Source: an uncultured Acidobacteriota bacterium (GTDB lineage: Bacteria; Acidobacteriota; Blastocatellia; RBC074). From it: a DNA stretch of 64,000 nt. Below, one piece after another: positions 1 through 8,421 of this stretch. A program made the position numbers and the translations under genes. Positions within the stretch are counted from its first letter, which is position 1, and each line of letters begins with the position of its first letter. Below the pieces are notes generated by a model. The model searched no databases. It had not been told where the DNA came from and saw only the letters and a list, made by a program, of their open reading frames with translations. The stretch is from the NCBI GenBank assembly GCA_902825875.1, contig CADECP010000010.1, positions 62,001-126,000 of the forward strand. The letters are read 5' to 3'.

Positions 1-2
1 TG

Positions 3-1958
3 TGGTTGTATTGGGCGTTGACCGGCGACGAAGCCGTCCGCGAATCCGCGCTGGAAGGCAGCGAAGCCTTTGCGCGCGTCAATTTCACTTACGACAGCGC
101 GCTCAGTTGGAACGAATCCCGCTGGATCGGATGGCCTACGCTGGGATTGATGGCGGCGTATCGTTACACCGGCGAATCACGTTACCTCAACAAAGCCCGC
201 GAAAACGTCAACCTGATCGTCCAAACCGAAGAGAGTTTTGGCCGCAAAGGATTTTATGTCGGCAAAAACCCTGGCCAGCCGAACATTCAACCTTGGATGT
301 GGACTGGTTACACGCAACTCGGCGTGATTGATTATTGGCGAGAAACCGGCGACACGCGCGTAGCTGAATATCTGGTTCGACTGGCTGATTGGCTTGTCGC
401 CAAAGGCAGCGACAATCCTCCGCTGAAACCCGGCGTGACGCTCAGCGACGGCAGTTACCTGCCCGCGGGAATGTCTTATTTCTGGTATCAGGACAAAATC
501 GCCGAAGACCGTTCGGTCGGATTGGCCGGATTCAGTTTGCCCGTGCTGACCGCCGCCGCGCGAATTTCCGGACGCGAAGATTTCCGCGAACGCGCCAAAC
601 AACTTTTCCGCGATTATGCGTTTTACCGCGACCTGCCCGATGGTCGAGCCGTTGCGCCATCAACGCGCGCGGTCATCAATTTTCGTTCGCTGCAATTTCC
701 AGGCTCTTCGCCCAAAGCCTACGGCCAGATGGGATTGATTCTGTCCGACGTGTTGCCGGAATTTGCCAATTCGATTGTCACGCCCAAAACAATTCCGCTT
801 GGCCCAACGCCTCGCCGCGAAGACCCGAAACCGGTTGATCCGGCGACGTTGGCGAATGTGGCGTTGAATCGTCCGGCAACGGCTTCCAGCACGCGCGTCT
901 GGCCGGACACCATCGGAATTCCCGCTGCGGCAAACGACAATCAGCTTCGCGCTTCTGGCAAGTTGTCCATCTGGCATTCCGAATCGAACACAGGCAAAGC
1001 CGAATGGTGGCAGGTTGATCTTGGCCGGGCGTACAAAATCGAACTGATAGAAATTCTTTTCCGCGCGGATCAGGATCAACCGCTGACCCGCCGCAATTTT
1101 GAAGTGCGCGCGTCGAACGATGCGGCGTTTGGCAGCTTCGCCGTGTTGGCCGCGCAAAACGAACTCGCAGTTCCCCCAGGACAAAACTGGCGGGCCGAAC
1201 CGACCGAACTCGGCAGCTATCGGTTTGTGCGGGTACAGAAAACGAAGATTGATCGTGACCCGTTCGGCAACGCTTTCTTCAATCTGGGAGAGGTGCGCTT
1301 GATGGCGCAACCCTTTCGTGAAGCCACGCCCACTCCCACGCCGCCGCTCGCCTTTCCGCCGACGACCTTGGCGCAATTGAAAGCCGCTCGGTTGCTGGTC
1401 GGACAAAGTTTGAGTTTCGCGCTGGCCACCAAAAATCAAAATGGTCAGCCGCTGGAAATCACCGCTTACAACCTGCCTGAAAATTCCAGCTTCGATTCGG
1501 CCAGCGGAAAGTTCTGGTTTACGCCAACTTCCGCTCAAGCCGGCAATGTTTATCAAATCAGTTTTCGTTCTCTTGCGGCTGGCAATCAGGATTCGCTGGT
1601 GCGAATGGACGTGGCAGTAACGATTGACGGAGCGCCGGTCGTGAAATTGATTTCGCCGAATTTCAGCACGCGACTGACCACAGACCAGAAAACGCTGGTG
1701 GCGTGGGCGATTCCGCAATCGGCGCAAATTGTCGGAATTCAAGTGCGGCTTTCGACTGACGGCGGAGCCAGCTATCCGACGGTGATCGCCAATCTGCCCG
1801 GTTCGGCCAATCAATTTCAGTGGCAGGTTCCACGTCTTGCTGCCAGCAATCGCTCGTCGGTAAGGTTGTTGGCCAAAGCCATTGATGCCGAACAGCGCGT
1901 CGGCGTGGATTATTCAAAACAGGATTTGCGCGTCACGCTGGGCAGTCCGCAGCGGTGA
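3..1958 (+). CDS. Secreted or surface carbohydrate-active-like protein with F5/8 type C domain (5' truncated)
   Basis: The reading frame is open to the left edge (W-L-Y-W from base 3), so the first in-window TTG is not a real start and the N-terminus is missing. The first ~270 residues are helical, rich in Trp/Tyr and resemble the alpha/alpha toroid of glycoside hydrolase-like proteins. Residues ~285-435 look like an F5/8 type C (discoidin) domain, with the typical run of ALNRPATASS, then a WWQVDLG motif and RFVRVQK near its end. Residues ~450-545 resemble a putative Ig/cadherin-like domain, followed by a last beta-sandwich of ~90 residues. Such architecture is usual in exported polysaccharide-binding or polysaccharide-degrading proteins, but no catalytic residues could be assigned. 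The TGA stop is at 1956-1958. Confidence 0.75.
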   Translation, partial: WLYWALTGDEAVRESALEGSEAFARVNFTYDSALSWNESRWIGWPTLGLMAAYRYTGESRYLNKARENVNLIVQTEESFGRKGFYVGKNPGQPNIQPWMWTGYTQLGVIDYWRETGDTRVAEYLVRLADWLVAKGSDNPPLKPGVTLSDGSYLPAGMSYFWYQDKIAEDRSVGLAGFSLPVLTAAARISGREDFRERAKQLFRDYAFYRDLPDGRAVAPSTRAVINFRSLQFPGSSPKAYGQMGLILSDVLPEFANSIVTPKTIPLGPTPRREDPKPVDPATLANVALNRPATASSTRVWPDTIGIPAAANDNQLRASGKLSIWHSESNTGKAEWWQVDLGRAYKIELIEILFRADQDQPLTRRNFEVRASNDAAFGSFAVLAAQNELAVPPGQNWRAEPTELGSYRFVRVQKTKIDRDPFGNAFFNLGEVRLMAQPFREATPTPTPPLAFPPTTLAQLKAARLLVGQSLSFALATKNQNGQPLEITAYNLPENSSFDSASGKFWFTPTSAQAGNVYQISFRSLAAGNQDSLVRMDVAVTIDGAPVVKLISPNFSTRLTTDQKTLVAWAIPQSAQIVGIQVRLSTDGGASYPTVIANLPGSANQFQWQVPRLAASNRSSVRLLAKAIDAEQRVGVDYSKQDLRVTLGSPQR

Positions 1959-2014
1959 GGCGGGTAAATGAGTGAAGTGATGAAAGGGTGAAAAGGCGGT
2001 GTCTTGTATAACTT

Positions 2015-2263
2015 GATGTTACGCGCTAAAGAAACGGTCGTTAGACTTGACCCGGTTTTCGTCCCGGTAGGGACGGCTTGATATTAGCGCGGCAGTTTAC
2101 TGCCGGGAAAAGCAGCGAATGAATCGGCGTCCTGTAGGGACGCTTGAGTTTCCGCCAAAACAGGATTCAAGCGTCCCTACAGGACGCCGCTGAGAAAGAC
2201 TCCGCTACCCGGCGTTGAAACGCCGCGCTAAGTTCAACCGTCCCTGCCGGGACGAAGAAACTG
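2015..2263. repeat. Long palindromic repeat element, copy A (right end missing)
   Basis: This fills most of the 343-bp gap between the first two genes. It starts with a TTGATGTTACGCG-like terminus. An outer inverted repeat follows (GTCCCGGTAGGGAC on the left, GTCCCTGCCGGGAC on the right), then a GCGGCAGTTTACTGCCG hairpin, and a central inverted repeat (GCGTCCTGTAGGGACGC and its complement, ~2127-2188). The same layout in the same order occurs at 20664-20950. Unlike that copy, no CGCGTAAYATCAR right terminus is visible here. No ORF is supported within it. Confidence 0.8.
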
Positions 2264-2301
2264 TCATTGCTTTGCCTGATCTGCCATCGCACAGGCTTCA
2301 G

Positions 2302-2814
2302 CTATCTAAAACAAATCCAGGCAAACACGACCAAAGCGATGACGCTGAGTAGCAGCAATTGCACGGCAGTGGAAAAATATGGCGACTTGCCGGGTGAATT
2401 CGGTTTCGCGCCGCTCGCCGCAGAAAGATTCTGGGGCGGATTTGGCTGGTTGTCAGTCGCTGGTGATTCGTCCTTGTCCTGAAACTTTCCTCTACTCAGA
2501 ACGCGCGCTCTGGCCGATTCGACCTTGTCTTTCAACAGTGCCAGTTTCTTTTTGCGATCTTCTTCTCCGCTAAGAACGTCCAGGGAAATGATCGAGGTGT
2601 TGCGATGTCGCCGACTTGGTAATTTCAGCGGCCAGTTGATGGCGACGATGTCTGAATCGGGTTGCAAACGGCGGCTGTCTGATTCGGCCAGTTCGTAAAC
2701 TATCGGCAAAATTATCGCATCTTCGTTTTGCCGCCAGGCGTGCTGAGAATCAACGCGCGCCGTCGGCGTACGAAATTGAAACCCGCTTTTTGACCTCCGC
2801 TGCGTCATTACCAC
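2302..2814 (-). CDS. Tail-anchored hypothetical membrane protein
   Basis: A 170-residue protein with no recognised domain. The N-terminal ~95 residues are charged and mixed. Residues ~100-145 form a low-complexity Ser/Pro/Asn/Asp-rich linker. The last ~22 residues are one hydrophobic helix ending in FAWICFR. That is the layout of a C-terminally anchored protein with a cytoplasmic head. An internal Met at residue 3 is an equally plausible start. The gene is downstream of the thioredoxin-like gene on the same strand, separated by a hairpin at 2831-2859, so it may be transcribed alone. Function unknown. Confidence 0.6.
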   Translation of the reverse strand: MVMTQRRSKSGFQFRTPTARVDSQHAWRQNEDAIILPIVYELAESDSRRLQPDSDIVAINWPLKLPSRRHRNTSIISLDVLSGEEDRKKKLALLKDKVESARARVLSRGKFQDKDESPATDNQPNPPQNLSAASGAKPNSPGKSPYFSTAVQLLLLSVIALVVFAWICFR

Positions 2815-2830
2815 TTCTCATCAGGAAATG

Positions 2831-2859
2831 GGTAGGACAGGTTCCGAACCTGTCCTACC
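2831..2859. repeat. Palindromic hairpin of the GGACAGGTT family, possible terminator
   Basis: GGTAGGACAGGTT and AACCTGTCCTACC form a perfect 13-bp stem around a 3-base loop. It lies just past the stop of the minus-strand thioredoxin-like gene. Very similar hairpins occur at 56167-56193 and 56217-56243, so it belongs to a repeat family and may also act as a terminator. Confidence 0.7.
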
Positions 2860-2915
2860 AGTTTCCATCATTTCAGGGCATCACTACGCGACAGGGAAAA
2901 CTCCAACGTACAAGC

Positions 2916-4208
2916 TCAGTTCTCATTGATCAGCTTTTCAATCTGTTTTTCCAGTTTGCGATATTCGCCAATGCCGCGTTTGACGTGGCGAACGTTGCCG
3001 CGCCGATCAATCAAAATCACCGTCGGCAAACTGGTGATGCCGTATCGTTCGTCATTGGTCACGTCATCCATTTTGCCGACAGCCAAAGGGTAATTGAGTT
3101 GGTTTTTAACTTTGAAATTCCGAAGCGCGTTCAACTCCTGCTCACGCTTCAAACTTTCTTCGGTGTCGGAACGGCCAAACAACTTGGTCACGCCGATGAT
3201 TTCAAATCCTTTTCCGGAAAACTTCTTTTGAAATTCGCGCAATTGGGGAAATGTCGTGGCGCATTGGCTGCACCACATCGCCCAAAAATTCAGCAGGACG
3301 ACTTTGCCTCGCAAACTGGCGAATTTGATCGAGTCGGAACCGATCCATTGCGGCGCATCGAGTTCCGGCGCGGGATTGAACATCAATCGAGCCGCCGCCA
3401 GTTCCGATTCGTAAAACGATTTCAGCACTTCTTGTTCGTTGAATTCGGTTTCGAGAACTTTTTTGTGCGAATCTTCGGCGTCTTTTTTGAAACCGAGCCG
3501 CTCTTGCGCGGAAATGAATTCGGCGGCCAGCGTCAGGCGACTGCGGCTGATTAAATCCGAAGTGCGTTCGTCGAACATCGAAAACCGGCCTCTGGCCATT
3601 TTCAGGTCGTACCCTCGCCGGGCATATTTCGATACCAAATCGTATCTTCCGCGTTCGCGCCAAACAGTCGCCAAAATCAAAAACAATTCGACTCGCGTCC
3701 CCAACTCAAGCTGACTTCTCGGCGGTTCCTTGAACAACTCGTCCAGAATTTTTTGAGCTTCTTCTACCTGCTCCAATTCCACCAGCGCGCGAACCATTCC
3801 GCTTCGTATATTGTCGGCAAGTCGAGATTTCGGTTCGTTTTTCAAAAATTCGCGGCTGGCTTCGATTGCCTGAGCATGCATTTCTGCCAATCGGTACAGC
3901 GAAATCAGCGCCAGCAATTCCCCGCCTTTCCAGTCGGCGATTTTGAATTCCGCCGCTCGCGTCGCAGCCGCTTTTCGCAATAACTCGGCACGGACTTCCC
4001 ATTCGTGTGTTTGAACTTTTCCGTTTGCAACGTCTCGGTCAAAATCGTCCTGCGCTTTCAATTGCTCTTCCTGCAATTGGCGCAAGGCTTTGGTCGGTTT
4101 ACCGCTTTGAACCGGAGCAGCCCAAACGGACTGCTGCCCGACTGACCAGATCAGCAACAAAACAATTCCGCCGACACCGATGAACAAGATTTTTTTCGAC
4201 ATAAGCAA
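2916..4208 (-). CDS. Membrane-anchored TlpA/AhpC-like thioredoxin-fold protein
   Basis: A 430-residue protein with an N-terminal hydrophobic segment (residues ~6-24), which should place the rest outside the cytoplasmic membrane. Residues ~40-260 are helical and TPR-like. Residues ~285-430 form a TlpA/redoxin domain: LNFWAMWCSQC puts the CxxC active site at Cys313 and Cys316, and a cis-proline loop (SLPTVILIDRRG) follows. TlpA-family proteins reduce disulfides or assist cytochrome c maturation in the periplasm; the substrate cannot be told here. The start has alternatives at Met1 or Met3. An intrinsic terminator of the upstream gene at 4290-4323 suggests separate transcription. Confidence 0.85.
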   Translation of the reverse strand: MLMSKKILFIGVGGIVLLLIWSVGQQSVWAAPVQSGKPTKALRQLQEEQLKAQDDFDRDVANGKVQTHEWEVRAELLRKAAATRAAEFKIADWKGGELLALISLYRLAEMHAQAIEASREFLKNEPKSRLADNIRSGMVRALVELEQVEEAQKILDELFKEPPRSQLELGTRVELFLILATVWRERGRYDLVSKYARRGYDLKMARGRFSMFDERTSDLISRSRLTLAAEFISAQERLGFKKDAEDSHKKVLETEFNEQEVLKSFYESELAAARLMFNPAPELDAPQWIGSDSIKFASLRGKVVLLNFWAMWCSQCATTFPQLREFQKKFSGKGFEIIGVTKLFGRSDTEESLKREQELNALRNFKVKNQLNYPLAVGKMDDVTNDERYGITSLPTVILIDRRGNVRHVKRGIGEYRKLEKQIEKLINEN

Positions 4209-4289
4209 AATTCACTTGCGGGACATTTGGACTTGGCGGGCATTCTATTCGCAGCCATACGGGCGGGCAAGAAATTCCTACGACCAAAA

Positions 4290-4323
4290 TGAAAGGCCAG
4301 AGCATTTCTGCCCTGGCCTTTCA
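4290..4323 (-). terminator. Intrinsic terminator after the secreted protein gene
   Basis: TGAAAGGCCAG and CTGGCCTTTCA form an 11-bp perfect stem with a 12-base loop. On the minus strand it is followed by a T-rich stretch, and it lies ~50 bases beyond the stop at 4371. Confidence 0.7.
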
Positions 4324-4370
4324 GGTTTGCCAATCGTATGGACGCAAGATTTCGCGTCAAACGATGTCGG

Positions 4371-6131
4371 TTAGCAGCTTGGCGGGAACACCGGGATGAT
4401 GTAACCGCTGGCAGCGTTCAGTGTCAGATGATGCAGGTTATGCCCATTGTTAAAGGCTCCTGCTGAACTGGCCGCGTTGGCGTTGAAGTTGATCGCCGCT
4501 CCCGTCATACCGATTGCTCCGGTTTGGTTGAAGACTTTCGCCCAGCCAGTACGTCCGGCAGGAATGAAGGTTTCAAAACGAGGCGTCGTACGCGGGAAGT
4601 TGTTGGTAATCGAATTACGCAACTGGCAGCCGCCCGTAACTGAGAAGCTCAGCGCATTTTCGGCGTCGTCATACAAAATACCGAACAACGTGCCGAGCGT
4701 TGCGGCTCCGATGCCCAGGTTGCCAGCGATACGGTTGATAATCACCAAAGTATCGTTGCCGTCCGCGCGCGAACCGACGTTGTCCAACGCCAAAGCAGCC
4801 GGAACGCGGTTGTATTGGGTATTGCCATCAAATGCCAGCACAGCAGTGAAAGCACCGCCATCGCAACCGGCAACATTTCCTTCATACAAAGCGGCAATCG
4901 CTTCTGCACCCAGATTGGCCGCGTGACCGGAAGCGAACTTCACGTATTCATCGCCAATCAGGTAGTTGAATCTGGTCGGACAGCCGAGTCGCCCGTCCAC
5001 AGCAACCGCAACCAAGTAGCCGGTTGTGCCCGGATCAAGGTCGGAAGCCAGGAAGCTGGCAGTCTGATTCGCCGTCAAGCAAATGTAGCTGTCGGCAATC
5101 GCGCAGCTTTCCGCCACAAAGAACAAGTGAACCCACGCATCTTGTTGAGGATTTGTGTTGGTAATGTTGATGCGGGTGTTTTGCGCGTTGCCGCTGGTCG
5201 CACCCGAAGTGTAGACGTTGTAAATCAAAACTGAACCGGCTTTCTGATCGCTCAATTCAGACTGCGCCGGATAAGGAATGCCAGGGCCAACCGGAGGTTC
5301 AACAATCGCCGGATTGTCCAGACCGTCCAAACGGAAAAGGAAATCCGGTGAAGCTCCGCCGCCAACGCCGCAGGTGGTTTGTCTGTCAAAGTTGGTGCAG
5401 CCCGTGGCAAATCCGTCGCCAGGATTGCGCCAAACGCTGCCGTTGCCGGATTGCGTGGAGCGGTTCGACCAGAAATGCTGGCCGAAGCTGCCGAAGTTTT
5501 GATTGACCTGAACGCCAACCCAATACGTGCCAGCAGGCAGAACGCATCCGCCGCTGCCCAATGTCGTTGTGGTGTCGCCAGCAGTCACGACAGCAGCAGA
5601 ACCATTTCGCTGACAAACGACCCCACCGGGGACTCCGGCGTTGTTGCTGTAAAAAGTAACGTCGCTGGTTTGGTTGCCGCCAGAACCTGTTGTGCTGACT
5701 TGATAAACGCTCTGAACCGTCCAAACGCGATTGGCCGGAACGACGAAATCGTCTGCGCCTTCTGAATCGTAAGCGTCGAACCCAGCTTCGAAATCCTGAT
5801 CGGGAGCGCCATTGTTGGATGCATTGTCGGTCTGGTTATACAAAACCGCGCTGGGGTTATTCGGTGAAACAGCCGTTCCACCTTTGCCAGCGGATTTGCC
5901 AGGTTTGTTCTGGGCTTCGGCGGCGGCTCTCCAATCAGTTCCGGTGACCGAGCCGGCGTTGACCATGTTGTAAAGCTGGCCCGTCACTTTGGTATCGGCA
6001 AAAGCCGTGTTGTGTTTTTTGATTAAAGCCGCTGCTTTTTGCGGCTCGATGGCGAGTGCGAATCCAACTGCGACCAGTACACAAATTGCCAAAAGCTGGT
6101 ACCGACGCAACTTGTTCATGAAAGTCTTCAT
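4371..6131 (-). CDS. Large secreted protein of unknown function
   Basis: 586 residues with a clear Sec signal peptide ([12 protein letters not shown], a hydrophobic core, then a small-residue region near residue 35). The mature part is Asn/Gly/Ala/Thr-rich with several Cys pairs, as expected for an extracytoplasmic beta-rich protein. The first half (~80-270) resembles a beta-sandwich with repeated aromatic strands. The second half (~290-586) has a motif with NTRINITNT and HLFFVAESC and a Cys-containing region near the C-terminus ending in PPSC. No enzymatic motif is visible. Upstream is a 508-bp non-coding region, and the gene has its own terminator, so it is probably monocistronic. I do not recognise a named family. 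Confidence 0.7.
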   Translation of the reverse strand: MKTFMNKLRRYQLLAICVLVAVGFALAIEPQKAAALIKKHNTAFADTKVTGQLYNMVNAGSVTGTDWRAAAEAQNKPGKSAGKGGTAVSPNNPSAVLYNQTDNASNNGAPDQDFEAGFDAYDSEGADDFVVPANRVWTVQSVYQVSTTGSGGNQTSDVTFYSNNAGVPGGVVCQRNGSAAVVTAGDTTTTLGSGGCVLPAGTYWVGVQVNQNFGSFGQHFWSNRSTQSGNGSVWRNPGDGFATGCTNFDRQTTCGVGGGASPDFLFRLDGLDNPAIVEPPVGPGIPYPAQSELSDQKAGSVLIYNVYTSGATSGNAQNTRINITNTNPQQDAWVHLFFVAESCAIADSYICLTANQTASFLASDLDPGTTGYLVAVAVDGRLGCPTRFNYLIGDEYVKFASGHAANLGAEAIAALYEGNVAGCDGGAFTAVLAFDGNTQYNRVPAALALDNVGSRADGNDTLVIINRIAGNLGIGAATLGTLFGILYDDAENALSFSVTGGCQLRNSITNNFPRTTPRFETFIPAGRTGWAKVFNQTGAIGMTGAAINFNANAASSAGAFNNGHNLHHLTLNAASGYIIPVFPPSC

Positions 6132-6639
6132 AAGGATTTTTCTCCCAAAACCCCTTAAGGGGTGTGTGTAGGTTGATGATTATCGCTTTGGCGCAAAAAT
6201 GTTCCGCGCTGACAGTTCCCACACCTAAGCGACAGTGGGTGGCGATTGAAATGAGTAAGACGTTGTGAGGATGCAGGGCAAATTAGTCAGGAAAGACGCA
6301 TCCAAAAATTATTTAAGGCCATTTGAGCGGGTAAATTCCCGTCTCAATTTCCGTCAAACTATCTGCTTTTACAATTCAAATGTTGTTTCGTATCAGAAGA
6401 GTTGTCGAGGATGTGAGTAAGTGAAGTTCGCTCGACAAAAAAATTGTAAACCATGAGTTTCGGTCTTGTCAGGTGTTTTTTGACAATCCGGCAAAAAAAA
6501 ATTGGGATTGCTCATCCGGTACGGAACGGGAAGCGGTAGCGCCCGGTTTCTCGTGATAAGTGAGCTTCGCAAGCATCCCATCGCTACCGCTCCGGGTTCC
6601 GTACCGAGTTTTTGGCTCCAGGCTGAGCAGTTACAAAAA
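6132..6639. other. 508-bp non-coding region
   Basis: It lies between two minus-strand genes and should hold the promoter of the secreted protein at 4371-6131. A purine-rich stretch, GGGAG on the minus strand, lies ~12 bases before that start codon. The only structured element seen is the palindrome at 6517-6606. No ORF is convincing. Confidence 0.6.
6517..6606. repeat. Palindromic repeat (GGTACGGAAC family)
   Basis: CGGTACGGAACGGGAAGCGG on the left pairs with CCGCTCCGGGTTCCGTACCG on the right, leaving a ~50-base centre. Two mismatched or bulged positions interrupt the arms. No second copy was found in the window. The layout, GC content and intergenic placement match a REP-type element. Confidence 0.7.
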
Positions 6640-8277
6640 TTAAACAGGTCGAGACGGGAAAAAAATCGGATCATTTGCCAGCCAGGGACGACGACAGGGT
6701 TTTTGCCGTTCGTAAAGCTTCAAATCTTCTTTCATCATCTTCAGCAAATCGGCCAGGTCTTCAGAACCGGTTTTCACCAGATTTTCGACCGTGTCCACGA
6801 CCGACCGTTGTTTTTCCAGAGCTTTGGCAAAATCGCCTGCTTCGGCATAAGCCATCGCCATCGTCTGAACATAAATGGGTTTTGATTCTTTAGTCAGTCT
6901 TTCTTCAGCCAAAGCGACGGCGCGTTTGCCATCACGAACGGCGGAATCAGGGCAGGCGGCCAACAATCGCACCATCACCATGGCCACGTCGCGGTGCTTC
7001 GGCATTCCCTTGACCAGGTGCTCCATCTTGTCGCGGCCTGCGGCGAATTTTTTCTGTAAAATCAGCGAAGGAACCAGTTTCATATGCGGCGATGGATTTC
7101 GCGGAGTTAGTTCCGTTTGTCGCAAATATGCAGCTTCGGCTTCGGAATACTTTTTCAACCGCATCAACGCATCGCCCAACACCAGATTGGCGTCGGCCAG
7201 ATTTTTGTCCACCGCCAGCCCGGTGCGGAAATGTTTGACGGCTTCCTCATCCTTTCCCAACTGAGCCGCCAGCATGCCCAAACTTTGGTGCGCTTTGGCG
7301 TAATTTGGTGAACGTCGGAGCAATTCATTCAATTGCGCTTTGGCTTCGTCGTATTTTTTCAGCAAGACAAAAGTCGAAGCGTAATTTATTCGCGCCGTGA
7401 TGTTTTCCGGGTCGGATTCAACTGCCAACCGGAATTCTTCATTCGCTTCGGGGTATTTTTGGGCGCTCATCAACCCAACTCCGCGCGAAACGTGACTGTA
7501 GGCTCCAGAAGTCATATCGCTCAACGCCGCCATCAGGTCATCGCCGAATTTCACTTCGCCGGTTCCGCGTTTGGCCAGACTCTCTTCGGCTTTGGCGGTG
7601 TCGCCCAATCCGCGATAGCCTTGCGCCAGCGGGTAATACAACTCGGTCGCTTCGGGCATTTCTTTCAGCGCCTGCTCGAAACTCAGAATCGCCACAGCGT
7701 AATTGCGATTGGCCAGCGCCAGATCGCCCATTCCGGCCAGCGCAGCGCCTTTGGTTAAATTGAAATTGAGCGCCTGTTTGAAAAGCGGTTCGGCTTTGTC
7801 GCTCTGATTCAGTTTCAAGTAATTGCGCGCCGCGCCGATCATCGCCGGAGCGTAATCCGGTTTCTGCGCCAGCGCCGTTTGAAAACTGCTGACGGCCTGT
7901 TCCGGCTTGCCCGAATTCTGATACACGTAACCCAGATAATGCGGCCAGCGATAATCTTTCGGCAGCAACGTTTGAGCGTTTCGGTAACAGGCTTCGGCGG
8001 CAGCAAACAGTTTGTAAGCGTGATACATCTGGCCGATTTCGCCGAAGGCTTCGCCCAAAAGATCATCGGATAAATTTGCGTTGATCGCTTTATCCAGGTC
8101 GGCCTGCCCGGTAGAAATTTGCGTTTTGACCGCCGGTTCCAGCGCATTCAAATCCTGCGCGGGAATGGGCAGCAAGACTCTGCCAGCAGGCGCGGGCGGA
8201 TTGTTTCGGCAGCCGGTCAGCGCCAGCCCTAAAAACAATGTCACAAGAATCAGTTGATATGGTTTTCTGAATAGCAT
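6640..8277 (-). CDS. TPR-repeat lipoprotein
   Basis: 545 residues. The N-terminus has a signal peptide with a lipobox (LALTGC, lipidated Cys23), so the protein is probably anchored to a membrane on the periplasmic side. From ~residue 60 to 500 it is made of tetratricopeptide repeats with the usual A...Y...P spacing (for example the PDYAPAMIGAARNYLKL and PNYAKAHQSLGMLAAQLG units). TPR arrays bind other proteins. It lies just downstream of the CRTAC1 lipoprotein on the same strand, with a palindrome between them. TPR and CRTAC1 genes are often neighbours in Acidobacteriota, so a joint surface role is likely but unproven. Confidence 0.85.
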   Translation of the reverse strand: MLFRKPYQLILVTLFLGLALTGCRNNPPAPAGRVLLPIPAQDLNALEPAVKTQISTGQADLDKAINANLSDDLLGEAFGEIGQMYHAYKLFAAAEACYRNAQTLLPKDYRWPHYLGYVYQNSGKPEQAVSSFQTALAQKPDYAPAMIGAARNYLKLNQSDKAEPLFKQALNFNLTKGAALAGMGDLALANRNYAVAILSFEQALKEMPEATELYYPLAQGYRGLGDTAKAEESLAKRGTGEVKFGDDLMAALSDMTSGAYSHVSRGVGLMSAQKYPEANEEFRLAVESDPENITARINYASTFVLLKKYDEAKAQLNELLRRSPNYAKAHQSLGMLAAQLGKDEEAVKHFRTGLAVDKNLADANLVLGDALMRLKKYSEAEAAYLRQTELTPRNPSPHMKLVPSLILQKKFAAGRDKMEHLVKGMPKHRDVAMVMVRLLAACPDSAVRDGKRAVALAEERLTKESKPIYVQTMAMAYAEAGDFAKALEKQRSVVDTVENLVKTGSEDLADLLKMMKEDLKLYERQKPCRRPWLANDPIFFPSRPV

Positions 8278-8305
8278 CCGTTTTTCTGAAATCGCGCAGT
8301 CTTAT

Positions 8306-8417
8306 GAAGTGCTGTGACTCGGCGCAGCTTTTGTGTTCAAGACCAATGTGCTACGAACCGGCCGGCAAGCGGAATTCTCACGAACAAACGAAAAGCTGCG
8401 TCAAGCCGCAGCACTCC
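8306..8417. repeat. Palindromic repeat (GGAGTGCTGCG family), full copy
   Basis: GAAGTGCTGTGACTCGGCGC on the left matches the complement of GCTGCGTCAAGCCGCAGCACTCC on the right, with a ~60-base centre. Related full copies are at 19037-19140 and 53469-53575, and single arms at 45875-45901 and 59243-59269. It fills the gap between the TPR and CRTAC1 genes, ending 4 bases before the CRTAC1 stop. Confidence 0.8.
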
Positions 8418-8421
8418 AAAG

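Noticed and set aside
660-1814. A 384-residue minus-strand ORF opposite the discoidin-domain protein
   Set aside because: The plus-strand frame has recognisable domains, and this one has none.
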